Assembly: GCF_003202915.1 (NCBI RefSeq)
Contig: NZ_QGLP01000004.1
Location: forward strand, 124,001 to 188,000
Direction of reading: 5' to 3'
Length of the DNA stretch: 64,000 nt
From: Gilliamella apicola
GTDB lineage: Bacteria > Pseudomonadota > Gammaproteobacteria > Enterobacterales > Orbaceae
Shown here: positions 19,536 to 29,702 of the stretch, in pieces
Layout: each line of letters begins with the position of its first letter
How positions within the stretch are numbered: position 1 is the first letter of the stretch
The notes under the pieces: model-generated
Databases searched by the model: none
The model's input: only the letters and a program-made list of their open reading frames with translations
Told to the model about the DNA's origin: nothing
Translations under genes and position numbers: made by a program

Positions 19536-20465
19536 ATGAATATTCGTGATTTGGAATATTTTGTATCATTAGCTGAATTTCGGCACTTTCGTAAAGCAGC
19601 TGATGCTTGTAATGTTAGTCAACCAACATTAAGTGGTCAAATCAGAAAACTTGAAGATGAATTAGGCGTAATGTTACTTGAACGCACTAGTCGTAAAGTA
19701 TTGTTTACCCAAACAGGTATGATGCTTGTTGAGCAAGCCAAAGAAATTTTACGTAATATCCAAATATTAAAGGAGATGGCCAGCCGTCAAGGTGAAGAGA
19801 TGTCCGGTCCTATGCATATTGGCTTAATCCCAACTATTGCACCTTACTTGCTACCACATGTCATTACCGTGTTACATGAATCTTTTCCACAACTGGAACT
19901 TTATCTACATGAAGCGCAAACCGCTAATATTGTTGCTCAACTTGAAAGTGGTAAATTGGATTGTGCCATTATCGCTCAAGTAAAAGAAACCGCACAATTT
20001 ATTGAACTGCCATTATTTAATGAACCAATGTTTTTAGCGGTACCGGCAAATGATGAACTAGCCAGTAAACCAACGGTTAAACTTTCCAGTTTAAAAGGTC
20101 AAAAATTTTTAATGTTGGAAGACGGTCATTGTTTGCGTGAACATGCGATGGGGTATTGTTTTCAAGTAGGAATTGACGAAGATAAACAATTTAAAGCAAC
20201 AAGTTTAGAAACATTGCGAAGTATGATATCAGCAGGACGTGGAATTACCTTATTTCCTGAATTAGCCGCTCCAAATGAACGTACTCGAGATAATATCTGT
20301 TATATTCCGTGTACTGATCCGGTTCCAACACGAAGTATAGCCCTAATTTATCGACCTGGTTCGCCTTTACGCGCGCGTTATGAAACTATTGCGAAAACCA
20401 TTCGTGATCATATGCCAAAAGTATTTGCCGAAAAAGAACGATTATTAGGACAAACGAATAAATAA
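19536..20465 (+). CDS. oxyR: Hydrogen-peroxide-sensing regulator OxyR
   Basis: OxyR is a LysR-family regulator that activates peroxide-defence genes when Cys199 and Cys208 form a disulfide. The 309-residue protein has the N-terminal winged helix (residues 1-60, with NVSQPTLSGQIRKLEDELG) and a C-terminal sensor domain. Both redox cysteines are at exactly positions 199 and 208 in the segment GHCLREHAMGYC. The gene order oxyR-fabR recalls enterobacterial oxyR-sthA-fabR with sthA missing. Confidence 0.97.
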   Translation: MNIRDLEYFVSLAEFRHFRKAADACNVSQPTLSGQIRKLEDELGVMLLERTSRKVLFTQTGMMLVEQAKEILRNIQILKEMASRQGEEMSGPMHIGLIPTIAPYLLPHVITVLHESFPQLELYLHEAQTANIVAQLESGKLDCAIIAQVKETAQFIELPLFNEPMFLAVPANDELASKPTVKLSSLKGQKFLMLEDGHCLREHAMGYCFQVGIDEDKQFKATSLETLRSMISAGRGITLFPELAAPNERTRDNICYIPCTDPVPTRSIALIYRPGSPLRARYETIAKTIRDHMPKVFAEKERLLGQTNK

Positions 20466-20495
20466 TTTAATTTTTTTAAAGTGCTGAATTAAAAA

Positions 20496-21140
20496 ATGAA
20501 AAATGTTAAAACCTGTGGAGTTAGAGCACAGCAAAAAGAGAGAACTCGTCGAAGTTTAATTGATGCTGCGTTTAATCAGCTTAATGCGGAACAAGGTTTT
20601 GCAAGTTTAAGTCTGCGTGAGGTTGCTCGTGAAGCAGGCATCGCGGCCACTTCCTTTTATCGACATTTTCGTGATATGGATGAGTTAGGTTTAGCGATGG
20701 TTGATGAAAGTGGCTTAACACTCCGGCAATTACTACGCCAAGCCAGAAAGCGTATTGAAAAAGGTGGGAGTGTTCTTCGAACATCAGTAACGACATTCAT
20801 TGAATTTATTGATAAAAATCCTAAAGTGTTCTTGCTATTGCTTAGAGAAAAAGCAGGAACATCTTCAGCATTCCGATCGGCTATTGCACGAGAAATTCAG
20901 CACTTTATTGTGGAGTTGGTCGATTATTTAGATAATGCTAATCAAATGCCACATCATTATAATGAAGCACAAGCGGAAGCCATGGTTACTATTGCTTTTA
21001 ATGCCGGGGCAGAAGCTATTGATTTTGATATTATTCAACGGCAAAAATTAATTGAAGATCTTATTTTTCAACTTAGAATGGTTTCCCGAGGGGCTTATTA
21101 CCTTTATCATAAAGAACAAGTAAAACTTGAAAAAAAATGA
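20496..21140 (+). CDS. fabR: Fatty-acid desaturation repressor FabR
   Basis: FabR is a TetR-family repressor of fabA/fabB that reads the ratio of unsaturated to saturated acyl thioesters. The 214-residue protein has a TetR helix-turn-helix (about residues 18-60: [20 protein letters not shown]) and a ligand-binding C-terminal half. It starts 30 bases after oxyR and probably shares its transcript. The ATG used gives a seven-residue extension before the conserved GVRAQQKE segment. Confidence 0.95.
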   Translation: MKNVKTCGVRAQQKERTRRSLIDAAFNQLNAEQGFASLSLREVAREAGIAATSFYRHFRDMDELGLAMVDESGLTLRQLLRQARKRIEKGGSVLRTSVTTFIEFIDKNPKVFLLLLREKAGTSSAFRSAIAREIQHFIVELVDYLDNANQMPHHYNEAQAEAMVTIAFNAGAEAIDFDIIQRQKLIEDLIFQLRMVSRGAYYLYHKEQVKLEKK

Positions 21141-21300
21141 TTTTTTCAAGTTGTTAATTTATTGCCGAATTTTAATTTAGAATTTAACTATAATAATTAT
21201 TATAAATAAAGTTTATCACTTCACTTTATCATGGCTTTAAGCTATTTCTTATTATAATATTTCAAATTACTATAAAAAGAACCTTATTAAGTTGGATGTC

Positions 21301-22335
21301 ATGGCTAAATTCCTTTTAGGATTAACGAACTTATTTATTATTCTATTTTTTCCTTTTATTTGTTCTGCATCAGAATATATTGGTTTTAAGCGAATTCACT
21401 ATGATATCCAAGATGGCAGACCGCTTGATATAGCTGTTTGGTATCCTACTAACAATAACCATGGCGCTGTTACTATAGCTGAAAATGCTATTTTTTATGG
21501 TCATGAGGTTACTCCTGATGCTGAACCGAAAATCAGTACGACTAAATATCCATTAGCTTTGCTTTCACATGGTTATGGTGGAAGTTGGCAAAATCTAAGT
21601 TGGCTTGCTAATGAACTTGCTTTAAAAGGTTATATTGTTGCTGCTCCAAATCATCCAGGAACATCCATATTTGATCGTAATATTGAACAATCATCTAAAC
21701 TATGGTTACGTACACAAGATTTAAGTAAAACAATTGATGCTTTAATTGGCAATCAAACATTTTCAAATATTGTTAATTTTAATCAGATTGCCGCTATAGG
21801 GCATTCTCTTGGTGGTTGGTCTGTAATTGCGCTTTCTGGCGCTAGATTTTCGACTAATTTATTTAATCAGGATTGTAAGATACATTCTTATTTGAAAGGT
21901 TGTCATTTGCTATCAGAACTTGGTTTAGCAAATTCAGAGCTAAATAAAAGTATGTTAGACCCAAGAATAAAAGCTTTCATATCTTTAGATACCGGTATGA
22001 CAAGAGGATTTACAATTGAAAGCTTGCAAGAAATTAAAATACCTTCTCTTATTATTGGTGCGGGCGTTGATTTAGATGATACAAATGCTCAACTTGAATC
22101 GGGCTACCTTCAACAATTTTTAGCAAAGTCATCTGCCACTTATATTACTATTCCGGATGCAATGCATTTTAGTTTTATTCAAATGTGTAAAACTAATGCA
22201 ATAGAGATATTAAACCAAGAAAAACAAGGTGAAGGAATTATTTGTAAAGATGGAGCAATTCGTCAGAGAAGTGAAATACACAGTGAAATTACTTATCTTG
22301 TAATTAACTTTTTGTCAGATACATTATTCAAATAA
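21301..22335 (+). CDS. Exported alpha/beta hydrolase, dienelactone-hydrolase or PAF-acetylhydrolase-like
   Basis: The ATG at 21301 gives 344 residues with a signal peptide (about residues 1-24, ending ICSAS); a TTG nine bases upstream is also possible. The fold is an alpha/beta hydrolase: LLSHGYGGSWQNLSWLA forms the oxyanion region, GHSLGG (residues 167-172) carries the nucleophile, an Asp near IGAGVDLDD could be the acid, and the His in PDAMHFSF the base. The substrate is unknown; related exported proteins are esterases or lipases. It stands alone between fabR and the convergent pntB. No neighbour suggests its role. Confidence 0.75.
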   Translation: MAKFLLGLTNLFIILFFPFICSASEYIGFKRIHYDIQDGRPLDIAVWYPTNNNHGAVTIAENAIFYGHEVTPDAEPKISTTKYPLALLSHGYGGSWQNLSWLANELALKGYIVAAPNHPGTSIFDRNIEQSSKLWLRTQDLSKTIDALIGNQTFSNIVNFNQIAAIGHSLGGWSVIALSGARFSTNLFNQDCKIHSYLKGCHLLSELGLANSELNKSMLDPRIKAFISLDTGMTRGFTIESLQEIKIPSLIIGAGVDLDDTNAQLESGYLQQFLAKSSATYITIPDAMHFSFIQMCKTNAIEILNQEKQGEGIICKDGAIRQRSEIHSEITYLVINFLSDTLFK

Positions 22336-22349
22336 TAAAAATTAATGCT

Positions 22350-22377
22350 CAAAAAAACTGCGACAAAAGTCGCAGTT
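22350..22377 (-). terminator. Intrinsic terminator after pntB
   Basis: Perfect 9-bp stem AACTGCGAC/GTCGCAGTT (22356-22364 with 22369-22377) with a 4-base loop. Read on the minus strand it ends in a T-run, so it terminates pntAB. It may also stop the facing hydrolase gene weakly. Confidence 0.9.
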
Positions 22378-22405
22378 CATTTAGCATGTTTATAATAATC
22401 AACTA

Positions 22406-23794
22406 TTATAAATTTTGTAATACTTTTTCAACACTATCTTTAGCATCACCAAATAGCATATAGCTATTTTCTTTAAAGAATAGTGGATTTTGCACGCCAG
22501 CATAGCCAGTATTCATTGAACGTTTAGAAATAATGACTGTTTTGGCTTTCCATACTTCTAAAACAGGCATACCTGCGATAGGGCTATTGGGATCTTCTTC
22601 TGCTGCTGGGTTAACAGTATCGTTAGCACCAATTACCCAAACAACATCGGTATCCGGGAAGTCATCATTAATTTCATCCATCTCTAATACAATATCGTAA
22701 GGAACTTTGGCTTCGGCTAATAATACATTCATATGACCAGGTAAACGTCCTGCGACCGGGTGAATACCAAAACGGACTTCAATACCCATACCACGAAGTT
22801 TTTCAGTAATATTGCTTACTGCACCTTGTGCTTGAGCTACAGCCATACCATAACCTGGTACAATAATCACTGAGCGAGCTTCTTTTAAGGTTTGAGCAAC
22901 TTCCGCTGGTTGCATTTCACGGTATTCACCTTGTTCTTCTTCTGATGAACTCGCTGCGCTACCATCGCTTCCAAATCCACCAGCGATAACACTGATAAAT
23001 GAACGATTCATTGCTTTACACATAATATAAGAGAGGATTGCACCAGAAGAACCCACTAACGCACCAGTTACAATAAGAAGATCATTTTGTAACATAAAGC
23101 CTGCAGCTGCTGCCGCCCAACCAGAATAGGAATTAAGCATTGAGATAACAACAGGCATATCCGCACCACCAATTGATGCTACAAGGTGGAAACCAAACAC
23201 TAGAGCAATAATTGTCATGATAAGTAAACTAATTAAGGCACCAGCGCCAGTTTCTACCTTGATAAATGTAAACATCAAGATAACTGATACAACTATTGCT
23301 GCTAGATTTAGATAGTGTTTATTTGGGAGAGATAATGGTTTTGAACTAATTTTACCATTTAACTTTCCAAAGGCTACAATTGATCCTGAGAAAGTAACTG
23401 CACCGATAAATACACCTACAAAAATTTCAACTAAATGAATTGTTACTTCATTCGGTGGAACCGCGTGTGGATCTAAAAAGCTGTTTATTCCAACAAGAAC
23501 GGCTGCCATACCTACAAAGCTATGTAATAAAGCAACCAATTCCGGCATTTGTGTCATTTCAACATTTTTTGCTAGATACAAACCAATAGCAGCACCGATA
23601 ATCATTGCAATAATGATCCAGTGTAAGCCACCATTTATGCTGGCAATTGCTGCGATAAGAGCTATTGCCATACCAATCATGCCATAAATGTTCCCAGATT
23701 TGGCTGATTCTTGATTTGATAGTCCTCGCAAACTAAAGATAAACAGAAGTGCAGCAATTACGTAAGCTGCTTGAATGATTCCTTGATTAAGCAT
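22406..23794 (-). CDS. pntB: NAD(P) transhydrogenase subunit beta
   Basis: PntB, with PntA, forms the proton-translocating inner-membrane transhydrogenase that makes NADPH from NADH using proton-motive force. The 462-residue protein has about nine membrane segments (residues 1-260) and a C-terminal NADP-binding domain (about 290-462) with [17 protein letters not shown], a Rossmann-type loop, and [16 protein letters not shown]. The ATG at 23794 behind a GGAG site was chosen over an upstream TTG. It follows pntA by 15 bases. Confidence 0.97.
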   Translation of the reverse strand: MLNQGIIQAAYVIAALLFIFSLRGLSNQESAKSGNIYGMIGMAIALIAAIASINGGLHWIIIAMIIGAAIGLYLAKNVEMTQMPELVALLHSFVGMAAVLVGINSFLDPHAVPPNEVTIHLVEIFVGVFIGAVTFSGSIVAFGKLNGKISSKPLSLPNKHYLNLAAIVVSVILMFTFIKVETGAGALISLLIMTIIALVFGFHLVASIGGADMPVVISMLNSYSGWAAAAAGFMLQNDLLIVTGALVGSSGAILSYIMCKAMNRSFISVIAGGFGSDGSAASSSEEEQGEYREMQPAEVAQTLKEARSVIIVPGYGMAVAQAQGAVSNITEKLRGMGIEVRFGIHPVAGRLPGHMNVLLAEAKVPYDIVLEMDEINDDFPDTDVVWVIGANDTVNPAAEEDPNSPIAGMPVLEVWKAKTVIISKRSMNTGYAGVQNPLFFKENSYMLFGDAKDSVEKVLQNL

Positions 23795-23809
23795 TATCAA
23801 TAATCTCCT

Positions 23810-25342
23810 TTACTTGCCACGTTGGAACATTTTTAGCATTCTTTGAGTAACAAAGAATCCACCAAAAATATTGATACTAGCAATTAAAATAGCAACAAAG
23901 GCAATTGCCGTAGTTAAGCCATTATCATCACCAACTTGTAGTATTGCACCAACTAATATAATACCAGATATCGCATTGGTAACTGACATTAGTGGTGTAT
24001 GTAAAGAATGGGTAACATTCCATACCACGTAATAACCAACTACACATGATAATGCAAATACGGTGAAGTGTCCTAAGAAGCTTTCAGGTACTGAATTTGC
24101 TAGCCAGAAGTAAGCAATAATCAATAAAGCTAAAATGCCATATTTTTTGGCTGGTTGCATTGGCTTAGGTTCAGGTTTAGCAATAGGCTCAGCTGCTTTT
24201 TTCTGAGGTTGTGCAGAAACTTGAATTGGAGGCGCAGGCCATGTTATTTCTTTATCTTTAACTACAGTTACACCACGAATCACAACATCTTCAAAATTGA
24301 TGTCGATGTTTCCATCTTTTTCTTTGGCAAGTAATTTTAATAAATTAACAATGTTAGTTCCGTATAATTGTGATGCTTGAGCTGGCATACGGTTGGCTAA
24401 ATCTGTGTAACCAACAATTTTAACATTATTATCTGTTTCAAATACTTCACCAGGTTTGGTTAATTCGCAGTTACCACCTGTTAAGGCTGCTAAATCAACA
24501 ATAACACTACCTGGTTTCATTGATTCAACCATCTCTTTAGAGATAAGTTTTGGTGCAGGTTTACCTGGGATTAATGCCGTAGTGATAATGATATCAACAT
24601 CTTTGGCTTGTTCTGCAAATAATGCCATTTCAGCTTCAATAAACGCAGCAGACATTTGTTTAGCATAACCATCACCAGAACCAGCTTCTTCTTCAAAATC
24701 TAATTCTAAGAAGTCAGCACCCATACTATTAATTTGTTCGGCAACTTCTGGGCGAGTATCAAAAGCACGAACAATCGCACCTAAGCTAACTGCCGCACCA
24801 ATCGCCGCTAGACCAGCAACGCCAGCACCAATTACCAATACTTTTGCTGGTGGTACTTTACCAGCTGCGGTTACTTGTCCAGTAAAGAATCGACCAAATT
24901 GGTTAGCCGCTTCAATAACAGAGCGATAACCAGCAATGTTAGACATTGAGCTTAAAGCATCGAGTGATTGAGCTCGTGAAATACGAGGCACACAATCCAT
25001 AGCCATTACAGTGATATTTTTAGTGGCAAGCTTTTCCAAAAGCTCTTTATGTTGAGCTGGATAAATATAACTAATGATTGATGATCCCTCTTTCATTAAA
25101 GCGATTTCATCATCAGAAGGTGCATGAAATTTTAATATAAGATCATTTTGCCAAATATCTTTGGTTTTTTGAATTGTGGCTCCAGCATCAATAAAAGCTT
25201 GGTCTTCAAAATGAGCAGCATGTCCAGCACCTTGTTCTACTGAAACTGTAAATCCAAGTTTTAACAGTTGACCAACTGTTTGAGGTGTTGCTGCAACCCT
25301 AGCTTCATTGGCTAACCGTTCTTTTGGTATACCGATATGCAT
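23810..25342 (-). CDS. pntA: NAD(P) transhydrogenase subunit alpha
   Basis: PntA carries the NAD(H)-binding domain of the membrane transhydrogenase plus membrane helices. The 510-residue protein has the [20 protein letters not shown] start typical of the alanine-dehydrogenase/PntA family, the dinucleotide-binding [13 protein letters not shown] motif (about residue 170), a proline-rich linker (about 365-395) and four C-terminal membrane segments. pntA and pntB form one reverse-strand operon. The soluble transhydrogenase gene sthA, normally between oxyR and fabR nearby, is missing, so this operon may be the main NADPH-balancing enzyme. Confidence 0.97.
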   Translation of the reverse strand: MHIGIPKERLANEARVAATPQTVGQLLKLGFTVSVEQGAGHAAHFEDQAFIDAGATIQKTKDIWQNDLILKFHAPSDDEIALMKEGSSIISYIYPAQHKELLEKLATKNITVMAMDCVPRISRAQSLDALSSMSNIAGYRSVIEAANQFGRFFTGQVTAAGKVPPAKVLVIGAGVAGLAAIGAAVSLGAIVRAFDTRPEVAEQINSMGADFLELDFEEEAGSGDGYAKQMSAAFIEAEMALFAEQAKDVDIIITTALIPGKPAPKLISKEMVESMKPGSVIVDLAALTGGNCELTKPGEVFETDNNVKIVGYTDLANRMPAQASQLYGTNIVNLLKLLAKEKDGNIDINFEDVVIRGVTVVKDKEITWPAPPIQVSAQPQKKAAEPIAKPEPKPMQPAKKYGILALLIIAYFWLANSVPESFLGHFTVFALSCVVGYYVVWNVTHSLHTPLMSVTNAISGIILVGAILQVGDDNGLTTAIAFVAILIASINIFGGFFVTQRMLKMFQRGK

Positions 25343-25917
25343 TGCGTTACATCCTTATGTTAAGAAAGATTATTCATGGAATCGATTTTAGCACAAATTA
25401 CCGTCAGTGCGAGTAGGTAATTTATTTTTTATTATCGAAATCTTAATATTAAATTTAATAATAAGTGGATTTTAAATCTGAAAATTGAAATTAGAATATT
25501 TCTTTTGTAATCAGTGTGAATAGTTTGTGTTAAAAGTGAACTATCTTAATAATCGTTAAGAACTCATCTGTTTGCCAAAAATGGGGTTTCTTCTATTTAT
25601 AGCTAAATGTTAATTAGATTTGAACCCATTCAACTCGCGTGTAATTTATTGAACTAAATTTTCGTTTGTTAACCAGTATGTTAACAATCTTAACTTCAGT
25701 TTTAATTAATACCGCATAGTCATAATTAAAAAGTTAGCATCACTAATCTAGTAAAGTATATCAACATATCAATAAGTTGAGGTTGGTTTGCGTATAACGA
25801 ATTGAAAATATTATTTTTTAAATATATCAATTGGATATGTAGCAAAGCATCTTATTTGTATTTAGCTATTACTAGAGTTCAAATGTAGATCAATAAAAAT
25901 ATTTAATGAGGTAAAAT
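25343..25917. other. Long intergenic region between divergent pntA and MFS gene
   Basis: These 575 bases hold no recognisable gene or RNA. They must contain the promoters for pntAB and the transporter. The clearest structure is a perfect inverted repeat TTGTTAAC-6 bases-GTTAACAA at 25666-25687, with more GTTAA-type words close by (25681-25693). Confidence 0.6.
25666..25687. promoter_or_regulatory. Inverted repeat, possible operator
   Basis: Perfect 8-bp arms TTGTTAAC and GTTAACAA separated by 6 bases, about 230 bases upstream of the MFS transporter. The arms and spacing look like a dimeric regulator site; the regulator is unknown. Confidence 0.4.
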
Positions 25918-27309
25918 ATGGCAGATTTAAGCCAGAAAAAAAATAAAATCTTGGCTTTAATGGTCGCTTTACTAGCAGCATGTGTTGCTTTCCAACTCAA
26001 TGCCAGTATGTTAAGCCCTGTATTAGTAACTATAGCAAAAGAGTTAGGAACTAATGATGCAGCTGTTGGGTTATCACAAACCGCTTTTTTTACAGCAGCT
26101 GCACTATTTTCGCTATTTTTACCTCGATTGAGTGATATAAAAGGACGAAAAAAAGTATTAACCGGCATGTTACTTATAATGACTTTAGGTACTGTGTTAG
26201 CTGCTATGGCGCCTAATATAGAAGTTTTATATGTCGCGCGCATTATTCAAGGGGTATCGGGACCCGTAGTACCATTATGTTTATTAATGTTAAGTTTTGA
26301 AGTAAAAGATGTTAAACAATATGGTATGTTAATGGGAATAATAACAGCAGTAAATGGTGGTATTGCTGGTGTTGATGCGATAGCTGGCGGTCTACTTGCT
26401 ACTCATTTCGGGTTTCGTTCTGTATTTTGGGTTATAGCTATAGTTGCCGCAATTTCCACTTTCTTTGTTCATCGTTTTGCCTCCGAATCTAAACCATCGG
26501 CAGGCACCAAAATGGATTGGTTAGGTGTCTTACTCATTGTTCTAACCATAGCAGCGTTATTACTTGCACTTAACGAAGCGGGTAAACTAAGTAATGCAAA
26601 TTGGTTGATTGTTATAGGGTTAACACTGTTTGCTATTATATGTTTTATACTATTTTGGCAGGTTGAAAAAACAAATAAACAACCTTTAGTTACGACCCAC
26701 CATTTGAAAAAACGTGCTACATGGGCTTTGTTATTAACAACAACTTTAACCATGACAGGTATTTTCGCTATTGTTAATGGTTTAGTTATGTCAATTGCAC
26801 AAAATCATGAAATTGGCTTTGGACTAGAAGCAGATTGGGCCTCATTAATTTTTCTCACACCTTATGCTTTAATCGGTTGGTTTGTGGGACCATTTTCAGG
26901 AAGATTGGCACCAACCATAGGGTATAACCAAGTGCTCAAATTTGGTTTAGTCGGCTGTATTATTGGTATTTTGATTATTATGTTTTATGGCATTCACTTT
27001 TTACCTATTTTATCGCTAGGCGTTATTCTACTCGGTATTTTTTATGCAGGCATGGCCAATATCATTTTAAATGGATTAGGCGTTGTTTTATCACCTAAAG
27101 AGAATCCTGGATTCTTACCGGGCATGAATGCTGGGGCGTTTAATTTAGGTGCCGGATTGAGTTTTGCTCTATTGCCAGCAATTCAAATGCTAAATGGTAA
27201 CTCAGTTGATGGTTACTTCAATGGCATATTCTTGGGATTAGTCATTACGGTGTTAGCTTTAGTTACTAGCTTTCTAATACCGCGTCCGCTCAATGCTGAA
27301 GTTCAGTAA
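25918..27309 (+). CDS. MFS transporter, multidrug-efflux (DHA2-like) type
   Basis: The 463-residue protein is an inner-membrane major facilitator with 12-14 predicted membrane segments. Its motif A (RLSDIKGRKKVLTGM) lies between helices 2 and 3, and the RIIQGVSGPVVP segment of helix 4 matches proton-driven drug exporters. The substrate cannot be read from the sequence. A GAGGT ribosome site precedes the ATG. The long upstream region with an inverted repeat suggests it is regulated, but no regulator gene is adjacent. It converges with the DUF4198 gene across a shared terminator. Confidence 0.85.
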   Translation: MADLSQKKNKILALMVALLAACVAFQLNASMLSPVLVTIAKELGTNDAAVGLSQTAFFTAAALFSLFLPRLSDIKGRKKVLTGMLLIMTLGTVLAAMAPNIEVLYVARIIQGVSGPVVPLCLLMLSFEVKDVKQYGMLMGIITAVNGGIAGVDAIAGGLLATHFGFRSVFWVIAIVAAISTFFVHRFASESKPSAGTKMDWLGVLLIVLTIAALLLALNEAGKLSNANWLIVIGLTLFAIICFILFWQVEKTNKQPLVTTHHLKKRATWALLLTTTLTMTGIFAIVNGLVMSIAQNHEIGFGLEADWASLIFLTPYALIGWFVGPFSGRLAPTIGYNQVLKFGLVGCIIGILIIMFYGIHFLPILSLGVILLGIFYAGMANIILNGLGVVLSPKENPGFLPGMNAGAFNLGAGLSFALLPAIQMLNGNSVDGYFNGIFLGLVITVLALVTSFLIPRPLNAEVQ

Positions 27310-27318
27310 GAGAATTTA

Positions 27319-27349
27319 TAAAAAACGGGACTATTATCCCGTTTTTTAT
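27319..27349. terminator. Bidirectional terminator between MFS gene and DUF4198 gene
   Basis: Ten-bp stem AAAAACGGGA/TCCCGTTTTT (27321-27330 with 27337-27346), 6-base loop, A-run left and T-run right. Confidence 0.92.
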
Positions 27350-27356
27350 TGCTAAC

Positions 27357-28082
27357 TTAATCTTCTTCAGGAATTAGTGTAAAAACTAGAGTGGTAAAAA
27401 ACTTATCTTGTGTCGCTAATTGATTATCTTTAAGCGGAAAACCAATTTCAACACCAATAACATTTAGACCTTGATTTGGCACTATAATAGTAGCTTGGCC
27501 TTTATCATCGGTTTTCACTGTTTTATCTAAGTTATTAACCACATCAACAATAACCGCAGTGTTGGTCAACGGTTTTCCATCTTTATACACAGTAATTGGT
27601 AATCTATCACCACGTTTCAATTTTGTTGGATCAACAGAAGGCACAATTTGCAGCGGAATATCTTGTATCATTTTAGGTTGCTTAACGGATGATAAATAGT
27701 TAACACTATATTTTATGGCGTGCGTGCCATTATTAGCCCCTTTAACTTCATTCATCGGTAAATTGACATATTTACCTTCTGAATTCTTAGTCCAATAACC
27801 ATAATCGAAATCGACTGTTACAACCGCAGTTTCATTCGCTGCTTCGATAGTTACAAAGTTATTATTTGCTTTTTTAGAAACAGGCAGTACTGACCAATCA
27901 CCATTATAAGCTTTAACTTGTTTTACGCTTTCAGGATGATAACCATTGTCTAATGGCCCTTCACCTAAAACAATTTGTTTTTGATCGACTCGATTAGCTA
28001 TCCATATACCATGTGCTGTTACGGATTGTGACATTAAACCAATTAAAGTCCCCGATAAAACGAATAACAATACTTTACGCAT
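27357..28082 (-). CDS. Exported DUF4198-family protein, Fur-box controlled
   Basis: The 241-residue protein has a signal peptide with predicted cleavage after VTA (residue 23), which would leave histidine as the mature N-terminus (HGIWI). The rest is a beta-rich DUF4198-type protein with a C-terminal Ig-like (carboxypeptidase-regulatory-like) domain, roughly residues 155-220 (RLPITVYKDGKPL, DDKGQATIIVPNQG). DUF4198 proteins often sit beside metal-uptake genes and are presumed periplasmic metal-binding or uptake accessories; the exact role is unknown. A near-consensus Fur box lies 23 bases upstream of the start, so expression should rise when iron is scarce. It is monocistronic. Confidence 0.82.
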   Translation of the reverse strand: MRKVLLFVLSGTLIGLMSQSVTAHGIWIANRVDQKQIVLGEGPLDNGYHPESVKQVKAYNGDWSVLPVSKKANNNFVTIEAANETAVVTVDFDYGYWTKNSEGKYVNLPMNEVKGANNGTHAIKYSVNYLSSVKQPKMIQDIPLQIVPSVDPTKLKRGDRLPITVYKDGKPLTNTAVIVDVVNNLDKTVKTDDKGQATIIVPNQGLNVIGVEIGFPLKDNQLATQDKFFTTLVFTLIPEED

Positions 28083-28104
28083 AGATACCTCTATTCTTTC
28101 AAAT

Positions 28105-28123
28105 GAAAATGATAATCATTATT
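28105..28123 (-). promoter_or_regulatory. Fur box upstream of the DUF4198 gene
   Basis: Nineteen bases, GAAAATGATAATCATTATT, match the classic Fur consensus GATAATGATAATCATTATC at 17 of 19 positions. The site starts 23 bases upstream of the reverse-strand gene start, where Fur would block the promoter. The forward mukF start is about 260 bases away and is less likely to be the target. Confidence 0.85.
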
Positions 28124-28379
28124 GTTTTTATACATATAGAAGTCAATGTAAATATAAAGCTAATTGGATAATAATTAGTCCGTTTTTATCATAGTAATAG
28201 CCGTATTTGTGAAAATTGAATTTTGATTATCACATCTAATAATAAATCCTAAAGTTAGCTATTTTTAACTAATGCGATTTGTTATATAATCGAAATAATT
28301 TTGTCCACAACACAATATATTGTGTTTCTCATATTATTTAAGATGTCGTTATGCTAAACATCTTTATTAAGGAATCACT

Positions 28380-29702
28380 ATGATCGATTTTTCCCAATCA
28401 GTGCCAGAACTGGTCTCTTGGGCAAAAAAGAATGATTTTTCAATTGCTTTACCAGTTGAGCGATTGGCCTTTTTATTAGCGATAGCTGTATTAAACGGTG
28501 AACGTTTTGATGGCGAAATGACTGAATCTGAATTAATCGATGGTTTTAGATTTGTCTCACAAATCTTTGAGCAAAGCGAAGATACTATTGCTGTTCGTGC
28601 TAACAATGCTATTAATGATTTAGTGCGTCAGCGCTTGATAACTCGCTTTGCTAGCGAAATGACGGATGGTTATTCTATTTATCGACTGACACCTCTGGGA
28701 ATCGGTATTTCTGATTACTATATTCGTCAACGAGAATTTTCAACCTTACGCTTATCAATCCAGCTTTCTATTGTCGCTCAAGAGTTAAAACGAGCAGCAG
28801 ATGCAGCACTTGAAGGTGGTGATGATTTGCATTGGCATCGTAATGTTTTTGCCCCCTTAAAATATTCAGTTGCTGAAATCTTTGACAGTATCGATATCAC
28901 ACAACGAGTGATGGATGAGCAACAAACTGAAGTAAAACAGAATATCTCAGCGTTATTAAGCCAAGATTGGCAAGCTGCCATAAGTAGTTGTGAAGGCTTA
29001 CTTACTGAAACATCGCAAACGTTGCGTGAATTACAAGACACATTGGCAGCCGCGGGTGATAAATTACAAGAAAGTCTGCTTTTGATACAAGATGCCACAT
29101 TAGATAATCCTGATCTGGATAAAATTAACAATATAGTACTAGATCTGCAAGGAAAGCTAGATCGGATTATTGGCTGGGGACAAAAAGCAATCGATCTATG
29201 GATAGGTTATGATAGGCATATTCATAAATTTATCCGTACCGCAATTGACTTAGATAAGAATCGCGTTTTCTCGCAACGTTTACGCAAATCGATTCAAGGC
29301 TATTTTGACTCTCCATGGGCACTGACTTTTGCAAACGCTGAACGTTTGCTTGATATGCGTGATGAGGAATTAGCACTGCATGAAGCAGAAGTGACGGGTG
29401 AATTACCATCTGAGCTTGAATTTGAAATGATTCAAGAAATTCAAGAACATATCATTGCACACATTGAACAAAATTTATCAGTCTTCAAACAGGAAAACAA
29501 ACCACTTGATATGAGTATTGCTATTCATAGTTATTTAGCTCAATTCCCACAAGAACAACATTTTGATATTGCTAGATTGTTTATTGATCAGGCTATTCGA
29601 TTAGGTGTTGCCGAAAGTGATTTACTTGGTATTCCTGCCGAATGGAAACCTATTAACGATTATGGAGCTAAGGTACAAGCACATGTCATCAACAGATACT
29701 AA
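28380..29702 (+). CDS. mukF: Condensin kleisin subunit MukF
   Basis: MukF is the kleisin that bridges the MukB ATPase heads and carries two MukE dimers; the complex organises and segregates the chromosome. The 440-residue protein matches the family length. It has an N-terminal winged-helix dimerisation domain ([19 protein letters not shown]), a helical middle region binding the MukB neck, and the C-terminal winged helix ending [16 protein letters not shown]. It is the first gene of mukF-mukE-mukB. In enterobacteria a methyltransferase gene (cmoM) usually precedes mukF; not here. Confidence 0.97.
   Translation: MIDFSQSVPELVSWAKKNDFSIALPVERLAFLLAIAVLNGERFDGEMTESELIDGFRFVSQIFEQSEDTIAVRANNAINDLVRQRLITRFASEMTDGYSIYRLTPLGIGISDYYIRQREFSTLRLSIQLSIVAQELKRAADAALEGGDDLHWHRNVFAPLKYSVAEIFDSIDITQRVMDEQQTEVKQNISALLSQDWQAAISSCEGLLTETSQTLRELQDTLAAAGDKLQESLLLIQDATLDNPDLDKINNIVLDLQGKLDRIIGWGQKAIDLWIGYDRHIHKFIRTAIDLDKNRVFSQRLRKSIQGYFDSPWALTFANAERLLDMRDEELALHEAEVTGELPSELEFEMIQEIQEHIIAHIEQNLSVFKQENKPLDMSIAIHSYLAQFPQEQHFDIARLFIDQAIRLGVAESDLLGIPAEWKPINDYGAKVQAHVINRY

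Noticed and set aside
25890-26243. Open frame opposite the start of the MFS gene
   Set aside because: It overlaps the transporter start and its ribosome site on the other strand and has no features of its own.
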